Shown one piece after another: positions 29,530-34,055 of a stretch of 34,055 nucleotides of DNA (positions within the stretch are counted from its first letter, which is position 1; every line of letters begins with the position of its first letter). Location: the NCBI GenBank assembly GCA_020052135.1, contig JAGVPS010000028.1, positions 1 through 34,055 on the forward strand, read 5' to 3'. The translations under genes were made by a program, and so were the position numbers. This DNA comes from Minisyncoccota bacterium. GTDB taxonomy: Bacteria; Patescibacteriota; Minisyncoccia; UBA6257; 1-14-0-10-40-38. A model generated the notes under the pieces. It ran no database searches. It saw only the letters and a program-made list of their open reading frames with translations, and had not been told where the DNA came from.

Positions 29530-30539
29530 AGCTCATAGCGATAAATAGACACTGTGGGGCCACTTGCCGCCCCAGAAAAAAGGTTAGAGAGACTGCCGAT
29601 CGCGCCCTCGGTGAGCTCAAAGCCCGGGCGATCAAAGCCGGGAAAGCGAGCAATAAGTACTCCATCCCCCACGAGCGAGGCAAGTGCCTTCTCTTTTACA
29701 GGGCTTTCTCCGTAGATGCTCTGTGCAAGGACTGCATACTCATATTTTTTTTCCTTTCGATACGTAGCGACGTTTTCAAAAAATGGATGATCAGCTCGAA
29801 GTGTATAAAGATTCAGTGCATGAAACGCTTTATGTTTCAGAAGCGAGGGGTCGAGTACTGCCTCTGCCTCATCAACTGACCGAAGCGATTGTGGGTCGAT
29901 ATCTTTTTGCTCGCGTATGGCAGTGGGCGTTGCAGAAAGGCGAGTTTGGGGAGAAAGAACGAGGATTTTTGCGCCTTGAGGGAGATTTGACTCCATCCAC
30001 TCGCGAGCTTGTGCTCGCGTATCGTTTTTTAGCAGGAGCGTATCCACACGTATTGTGGGGATAACCATGCCAACGAGAGTTATAGAAAAAAGAGTGATGC
30101 GAATGAAGCGAAGATTTTTGAGCCTATGCCACACTGCGGCCGCTCCGTAACCGGACACCAGGGCAAAGAGCGGGATCTGGTATGCGATAAAGCGATCGTC
30201 GATATGGAAGAGGAGGTAGAAGATGAGAACGTACGCACCTACAAAGAGGAGAGTCGCAGAGAACATACGCCGCTCGTTTTTAAAAAGAAAAATGAGTCCG
30301 ATTAGAGTCCAAACAGCAAAAAAAGGTTCAGAACGTATGAACGGAAGAAAAAGAGCGGCTACCGCGGAGAAGAATCCAAGAAGAGATTTTATCTCTGTCG
30401 TTGAGTGCGCGTATCGCAGGAAAAAACCGCCGGGGTGGATGAGGTATGATGCCGCAACGAGCAAGATAAAAAGTATCGCTCCAAAGATAACGCGGCGGTC
30501 TTTCAATAATTGTAAAAGAGAAACTCGCTCGACCACCAA
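29526..30539 (-). CDS. C-terminal half of a GT-C membrane transferase split by an in-frame TGA
   Basis: 337 residues if started at TTG 30539 (MVVERVSLL). The frame is identical to that of the gene fragment 30543-31187; only TGA 30543-30545 and one CTC codon lie between. Joined, they give 553 codons, close to the 545-residue GT-C protein at 5805. This part has five or six membrane segments followed by a soluble outer domain of about 150 residues (DTRAQAREWMESNLPQGAKI onward) like that in other locus members. No Shine-Dalgarno precedes the TTG, so independent translation is doubtful. It is probably a recent nonsense mutation, unless the TGA is read through. The 3' end overlaps the convergent gene by four bases. 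Confidence 0.7.
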   Translation of the reverse strand: MVVERVSLLQLLKDRRVIFGAILFILLVAASYLIHPGGFFLRYAHSTTEIKSLLGFFSAVAALFLPFIRSEPFFAVWTLIGLIFLFKNERRMFSATLLFVGAYVLIFYLLFHIDDRFIAYQIPLFALVSGYGAAAVWHRLKNLRFIRITLFSITLVGMVIPTIRVDTLLLKNDTRAQAREWMESNLPQGAKILVLSPQTRLSATPTAIREQKDIDPQSLRSVDEAEAVLDPSLLKHKAFHALNLYTLRADHPFFENVATYRKEKKYEYAVLAQSIYGESPVKEKALASLVGDGVLIARFPGFDRPGFELTEGAIGSLSNLFSGAASGPTVSIYRYEL

Positions 30540-30542
30540 GAG

Positions 30543-31187
30543 TCAAATAAGCACAAAGAGGGGAATGAATCCGGCAATAACGCTTACTCCAAACCCAACT
30601 CCCGAGATGAGCGCAATGATACATGCGCGGCGAGGCGCCGGCCGTGTGCGGTCGGTGATGAGGGCAAGCGCAAGCGCAAAGAGAAAAATCGAAAGCGTCC
30701 AATCTCGTCCCCAGTGGGAGAGAAGCGCATGCGAGGCGCTCATCGTGACAACAATTGCCCCGATCAATGAGGCGTATGTATTTTGAAAGAAATGTTTACC
30801 CGCCTTGTAGACAAAGAGAATAGTTGCGGTTCCCGCAAGCGCGCTTATGATTCGAGCGAGTATAAAAAGAGATGAGGGATCAGCGGTAATATACGAGACC
30901 AGAATTGCTATATCTCGAATGTGAAAGAGATATTGAAGCCCGAGTACTAACGCGAAGGGAATGAGGTAGAGATACGAGAGGTACGGAGGGAAATAGAGGA
31001 TGGGGTTAAAGATTTCAGGATGGAGAACCGGAAACAGCGTTTGCAACTTCAGCATCTGAAGTGTGGCAATAATAAACGGAGGTTCATCACCCACAAGCCA
31101 TAGGGGCAATCCATAGTTCACACCTATCATGCGGAGTCCAAATCCGAGTGTGAGGAGAGAAAGAAGTATTGCCGTTGTTTTTGTCAT
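30543..31187 (-). CDS. N-terminal half of the same GT-C membrane transferase
   Basis: 214 residues from ATG 31187; an ATG at 31208 is in frame but lies only 4 nt after the likely -10 TACAAT. TM1 is followed by GLPLWLVGDEPPFIIATLQM at about 26-45, carrying the Asp-Glu pair of PMT/ArnT enzymes, then PYLSYLYLIPFALVLGL and SALAGTATILFVYKAGKHFF, standard PMT_2 features. The frame stops inside a hydrophobic segment (GFIPLFVLI), then resumes at once in the fragment 29526-30539. The catalytic loop is intact, but half of the helices and the outer domain are missing, so alone it should be inactive. Confidence 0.7.
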   Translation of the reverse strand: MTKTTAILLSLLTLGFGLRMIGVNYGLPLWLVGDEPPFIIATLQMLKLQTLFPVLHPEIFNPILYFPPYLSYLYLIPFALVLGLQYLFHIRDIAILVSYITADPSSLFILARIISALAGTATILFVYKAGKHFFQNTYASLIGAIVVTMSASHALLSHWGRDWTLSIFLFALALALITDRTRPAPRRACIIALISGVGFGVSVIAGFIPLFVLI

Positions 31188-31284
31188 AAATGGTTTTGTC
31201 TTTACCATCTCTATTGTAGACAGATAGGCATAGGTTAGGCAAAACAGGTCAGGTGAGATATTCTAAAGTACAACAATCCAGTAT

Positions 31285-32595
31285 ATGGCAAACAAGAGAA
31301 AAGAAATTCTAGTAATTGCTCTTGTCGTTGTAGGGATATTACTCCGGGGAGCATTGCTCGGATGGAATAGCTATGAGCACGGCGACGTCGCGCAGTATGC
31401 CGCCGCGGCAGAGTCCTTTGCCGAACAAGGAAATTTTCTCATTGATGCGAATGTCGAAAAAGACTATTTCTATTCGTTAAAAGAATTGGGCGGGCAACAC
31501 CTAGAGCACAACCCCTTATGGCCTTTCCTGGGCGGGATTTTTGTTTTTATTTTTGGCATGTCCGGATACCACGCACTTCAGATACTGTCCTTCATAAGCG
31601 GCGTGGCACTGCTACCGCTCATCTTTATACTTGGTAAAAAACTAGGAGGGTACGGAACAGGGCTACTCGCACTTATTTTCGGAACGTTTTCATACGCGCT
31701 CATAGATTTTTCGGCGAACGGCTCCTTTTATATCTTTCAAGCAGTACTCTATGTGCTGTTTCTTCTCGGAATGCTCGACATGGAAAAACCCGCTCGCGCG
31801 GCCTTTGTGTGGGCAATCATGGGTGTTGCATTGCTTTTGAATCAGCAGAACATAGTGCTCTTAGCGGCGTATGTTCTGTATACGTTTATATATTTTCGAG
31901 GCAACTCAAAACGCGCGATGATCTATGTCCTCTGTTGCATTGGAATAGTTGCCGTTATCCAATTGCCGTGGTGGATTCGTAACTACGTGCTCTTTGAGTC
32001 GCCACTCCACTCGATCGATATAACCTATGTATGGGACAAGATTGGGGTTCCCCGTACCGTGACTGACCACGTTATTTCCTACGCCGTTACGCCACAAACG
32101 TATCTTACGCTCGCAAAAACCTCTCTTTCATCTTGGCTACCGCACAATCTGTACTTTATGCATCGGAAATTCTTTGTGGTGGCACCCCTCGTATATATCT
32201 TTGCACTTTTTTCCTTGGCAGAAGCCTTCTTTGGGGAAAAACTGAGGGAGAAAAAACAGCTGCTTATTCCTCTCCTCTTACTATTCGCGTTCTACGTCGG
32301 CATATCCACGATGTGGCCGATTGCAAAATTTCGCTACCTCATTCCACTCCTGCCTCTTATATTCGTACTTGGCTCTTGGTATATGACCGCACACATGAGG
32401 AACAGAACAGGGAGAACAGTAAGCATAGCGATGAGCATTGTCACAGTTTTTGTTTTTTCAGTGCTTACATTCTTTGGAACGCCCTCGCACACCTACTATT
32501 ATGATGGCGTTATAACGACCGATAATTTCGGGAAACGCGGCGAGCTGGATTTTATCAATGGATATGAAACTATAGTAGGTGATAGAGAACAATGA
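31285..32595 (+). CDS. Polytopic membrane protein, GT-C type glycosyltransferase
   Basis: 436 residues with about eleven membrane segments. The first outer loop NSYEHGDVAQYAAAAESFAE has the acidic residue and Tyr of the PMT_2-like family. LEHNPLWPFLGGIFVFIFG follows, similar to the H..P pattern of ArnT. QLPWWIRNYVLFESPLH matches the WxxRN motif seen in the gene at 28201. It probably uses a polyprenyl-phosphate sugar on the outer face. The start lacks a clear Shine-Dalgarno; TATTCT at 31259-31264 could be a -10. Its TGA overlaps the ATG of a 33-residue peptide gene. Confidence 0.8.
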   Translation: MANKRKEILVIALVVVGILLRGALLGWNSYEHGDVAQYAAAAESFAEQGNFLIDANVEKDYFYSLKELGGQHLEHNPLWPFLGGIFVFIFGMSGYHALQILSFISGVALLPLIFILGKKLGGYGTGLLALIFGTFSYALIDFSANGSFYIFQAVLYVLFLLGMLDMEKPARAAFVWAIMGVALLLNQQNIVLLAAYVLYTFIYFRGNSKRAMIYVLCCIGIVAVIQLPWWIRNYVLFESPLHSIDITYVWDKIGVPRTVTDHVISYAVTPQTYLTLAKTSLSSWLPHNLYFMHRKFFVVAPLVYIFALFSLAEAFFGEKLREKKQLLIPLLLLFAFYVGISTMWPIAKFRYLIPLLPLIFVLGSWYMTAHMRNRTGRTVSIAMSIVTVFVFSVLTFFGTPSHTYYYDGVITTDNFGKRGELDFINGYETIVGDREQ

Positions 32596-32693
32596 ACATA
32601 TATAAAAAATTAGCCTACCTTCTTATGGCGGCGATTATACTCTTTACGCTCATAGACGGTGTCTTTTTACGGTGGACACTTACGTTGTTCTAA
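32592..32693 (+). CDS. 33-residue single-span membrane peptide
   Basis: ATG 32592 overlaps the upstream TGA (ATGA), the coupling used by several gene pairs here. The peptide is MNIYKKLAYLLMAA, then IILFTLIDGVFL, then RWTLTLF. It has a basic N-terminus and one hydrophobic span of about 18 residues, so N-in topology is likely. The frame ends 12 nt before a strong terminator. It could be a small partner of the GT-C protein encoded just upstream. No homolog is recognised. Confidence 0.55.
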   Translation: MNIYKKLAYLLMAAIILFTLIDGVFLRWTLTLF

Positions 32694-32705
32694 ATTTTAC
32701 CTATT

Positions 32706-32751
32706 AGAAAATCACGTCAATTGAACGATCGTCCAATTGACGTGATTTTCT
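32706..32751. terminator. 46-nt near-perfect palindrome, bidirectional terminator
   Basis: Arms AGAAAATCACGTCAATTG and CAATTGACGTGATTTTCT are fully complementary over 18 bp. The 10-nt centre is itself self-complementary (ACGATCGT) apart from its outer pair. It lies between the convergent genes ending at 32693 and 32760. The arms end in A- or T-rich bases, giving a T-rich tail in both directions. Confidence 0.7.
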
Positions 32752-32759
32752 ATGTTTTC

Positions 32760-33437
32760 CTAAAAAAAATTTTTTATAACTGACCAAACATAGCGGTGGG
32801 CTACTTTCCATACCTGGAAGCGGGAAGAACCGAACTTCCGCCGATATTCGTGGCTGGGCACGTCCTGGACGCGATACCCGCGCTTCAGGCATTGCATGAG
32901 CATCTCTTGTTCAATCGTCGTAATGTTTTCGCGGAGCGTGAGCGATCTCGCAACGTCGGTTTTAATAGCGCGGAACCCATTTTGGCTGTCGGTCAAGCGA
33001 ACATTGAATCGATAGTTGATAGCAAGCACAATCAGGTGCCCGCCAACATTTCGGATGAAATCCGCGACTGTTCCCCATGCTTCATCCGAGCCCCCGAGAC
33101 TGCGCGAGCCTATCACGAGATCAGCTTTATTTTCGAGAATGGGCGATGTAAGTCTTGGGATATCCGTGGGTTCATGGGACCCATCAGCGTCGATAAAAAC
33201 TATAATAGATCCGAGCGCATGGGTAATCCCTACCTTAATCGCATCCCCCTTGCCTTTTTGATGGTCAAGAAAAATTCGCGCCCCGAGAGATTCTGCGATG
33301 GTTCGAGTTTCATCGATCGAATGTCCGTCAATGAGCAAAATTTCGTCGCCATACGGGCGAACGTGAGCAATAATGTCGCCAATAGTTTTCGCTTCGTTCT
33401 TAGCGCATATAACAATGGATATAGTGATTTTTTTCAT
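32760..33437 (-). CDS. DPM1-like GT2 glycosyltransferase
   Basis: 225 residues from ATG 33437; the earlier in-frame ATG at 33461 lies inside the upstream gene. ISIVICAKNEAKTIGDII opens it, LLIDGHSIDETR is at about 34-45, QKGKGDAIKVG at 60-70, the DXD lies in FIDADGSHEP at 81-90, and DLVIGSRSLGG at 106-116. QNGFRAI and YEYRRKFG-type C-terminal features fit polyprenyl-phosphate sugar synthases. IDGHS replaces the usual VDDGS, so it belongs to a different subgroup from the GT2 genes at 12113 and 25783. It starts 5 nt after the stop of the membrane protein gene upstream, so the two may act as donor maker and transferase. Confidence 0.87.
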   Translation of the reverse strand: MKKITISIVICAKNEAKTIGDIIAHVRPYGDEILLIDGHSIDETRTIAESLGARIFLDHQKGKGDAIKVGITHALGSIIVFIDADGSHEPTDIPRLTSPILENKADLVIGSRSLGGSDEAWGTVADFIRNVGGHLIVLAINYRFNVRLTDSQNGFRAIKTDVARSLTLRENITTIEQEMLMQCLKRGYRVQDVPSHEYRRKFGSSRFQVWKVAHRYVWSVIKNFF

Positions 33438-33442
33438 ATCGC

Positions 33443-34055
33443 TCAGAGCGCATATATACACTGCGCGCCTTTTTCTTCATACACTTTTTTGAGCGCGGGC
33501 ATCGGTATGCATGTTTCGCTCAAGATATAGTCCGCCTGAAATTGCTCGGCAACTGTACGGATCATTTCAGGATTGTGCGCCGCGTAGGCAGCTTCCACGA
33601 GCTGTTTACGATTATACCATTCGACGAGATTATTTGATGAAGGAGCGATTGCCGCGCCATCACGGTAGTGGTATACGAGGCCGCGAAGCGCACATACCCT
33701 AAAGGGCGGGAACCGTTGAGGGTCAATCAGGAATAAGCTGTCCTCGGCCGTATGTTCGCGGATCCACCCGTAGAGTGTTGGAGCGCAGGTGTCGGCAACA
33801 GGAGTGCTACGCTTAAGGTTTAAAAGTGTTATTGCATGAGAAACTTTTTCTCGTGCAAGAAATATTCCGGCTCCGAGGCACATAATGAGAAGCGCCATAC
33901 AGATAACACGTGTTCGTAGGGTGGTAGAACTGAAAGATTTAAGTTTTTGAAATAGCAACGCAAGGGAAAATCCCAGATAGAGGTATAGAATAAAATAAAT
34001 GAAGCGGAGCGCGCGCGGCTCTTCTATAAGAAACGGAGGTATTTTTAAAAATATT
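33443..34055 (-). CDS. C-terminal part of a membrane protein, probably GT-C type (5' end outside window)
   Basis: The frame is open through the right edge, so the TTG at 33958 is not the real start. The visible 203 residues begin with a hydrophobic stretch (FIYFILYLYLGFSLALLF) and a second span (ICMALLIMCLGAGIFLA). A soluble domain follows, with WIREHTAEDSLFLIDPQRFP and FQADYILSETCIPMPAL. That arrangement, last helices followed by an outer domain asking whether a value is known for an end state (DYILSE), resembles the C-termini of the GT-C proteins at 4246 and 29526. It is upstream of and nearly touching the GT2 gene. Confidence 0.65.
   Translation of the reverse strand, partial: IFLKIPPFLIEEPRALRFIYFILYLYLGFSLALLFQKLKSFSSTTLRTRVICMALLIMCLGAGIFLAREKVSHAITLLNLKRSTPVADTCAPTLYGWIREHTAEDSLFLIDPQRFPPFRVCALRGLVYHYRDGAAIAPSSNNLVEWYNRKQLVEAAYAAHNPEMIRTVAEQFQADYILSETCIPMPALKKVYEEKGAQCIYAL

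Noticed and set aside
30543..30545. TGA recoded as an amino acid (as in Gracilibacteria or Absconditabacteria)
   Set aside because: Many intact genes here end in TGA, several as ATGA overlaps with the next start (5805, 10952, 19166, 32592). Recoding would fuse unrelated proteins.
30223..30786. 187-residue basic plus-strand ORF opposite the split GT-C gene
   Set aside because: Arg/Lys/Thr-rich shadow translation of hydrophobic codons. The minus strand encodes clear membrane helices with PMT motifs.
32796..33530. 244-residue plus-strand ORF opposite the third GT2 gene
   Set aside because: Shadow frame. The minus strand carries complete GT2 motifs including the DXD.
1..34055. tRNA, rRNA, phage, toxin-antitoxin or transposase genes
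   Set aside because: None was recognised on either strand. The repeats suggest mobility, but no mobility gene lies in the window.

Overview
This 34-kb window looks like a chromosomal piece of a Patescibacteria/CPR bacterium, most likely of the Parcubacteria group. The lineage is inferred from style, not from a marker gene, because no rRNA, tRNA or ribosomal protein gene was seen. The signs are a secreted protein with a signal peptide, coiled coil, peptidoglycan-binding-like domain and proline linker; densely packed glycosyltransferase genes; several apparently leaderless extended -10 promoters; and short palindromic repeats read in frame inside coding sequences. TGA is an ordinary stop here, since many genes end in TGA overlapping the next start.

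Layout. (1) 1-3441: two exported surface proteins, an S-layer-like protein cut by the left edge and a beta-helix protein. (2) 3559-12820: a TPR membrane protein, two GT-C type membrane transferases, three GT4 genes (one a GT4-GT4 fusion) and a DPM1-like GT2. (3) 12818-17175: an accessory island of separately transcribed genes: bicupin-like protein, two DUF218/YdcF-like paralogs, ClpP-like protease, inositol-monophosphatase-family protein and a possible 40-aa ORF. It has strong Shine-Dalgarno sites, -35/-10 promoters and hairpin terminators, unlike its surroundings, and it is bounded by two inverted copies of a structured repeat of about 60 nt. (4) 17173-20782, minus strand: nucleotide-sugar modification (Gfo/Idh/MocA oxidoreductase, UXS-like epimerase/decarboxylase, TylC3/NovU-like C-methyltransferase, cupin). 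(5) 20868-28178, plus strand: second GT4-GT4 fusion, methyltransferase, RmlB, RmlA, GT2, methyltransferase, GT4. (6) 28201-34055: GT-C membrane transferases (one split by an in-frame TGA), a 33-aa membrane peptide, a third GT2, and a membrane protein running off the right edge.

How it may work together (inference): RmlA and RmlB make dTDP-4-keto-6-deoxyglucose. The methyltransferases, cupin and oxidoreductase modify sugars, and the UXS-like enzyme supplies a pentose-type nucleotide sugar. GT4 enzymes build glycans in the cytoplasm. The three DPM1-like GT2 enzymes make polyprenyl-phosphate sugars, which the GT-C proteins use outside the membrane. The exported proteins at the left edge are plausible acceptors. 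No Wzx flippase, Wzy polymerase, ABC exporter, RmlC or RmlD was recognised.

Most unusual: the repeat-bounded island with a mirror-symmetric divergent promoter and a probable ATT start codon, and heptanucleotide arrays carrying a 21-nt palindromic core inside three GT4 genes.
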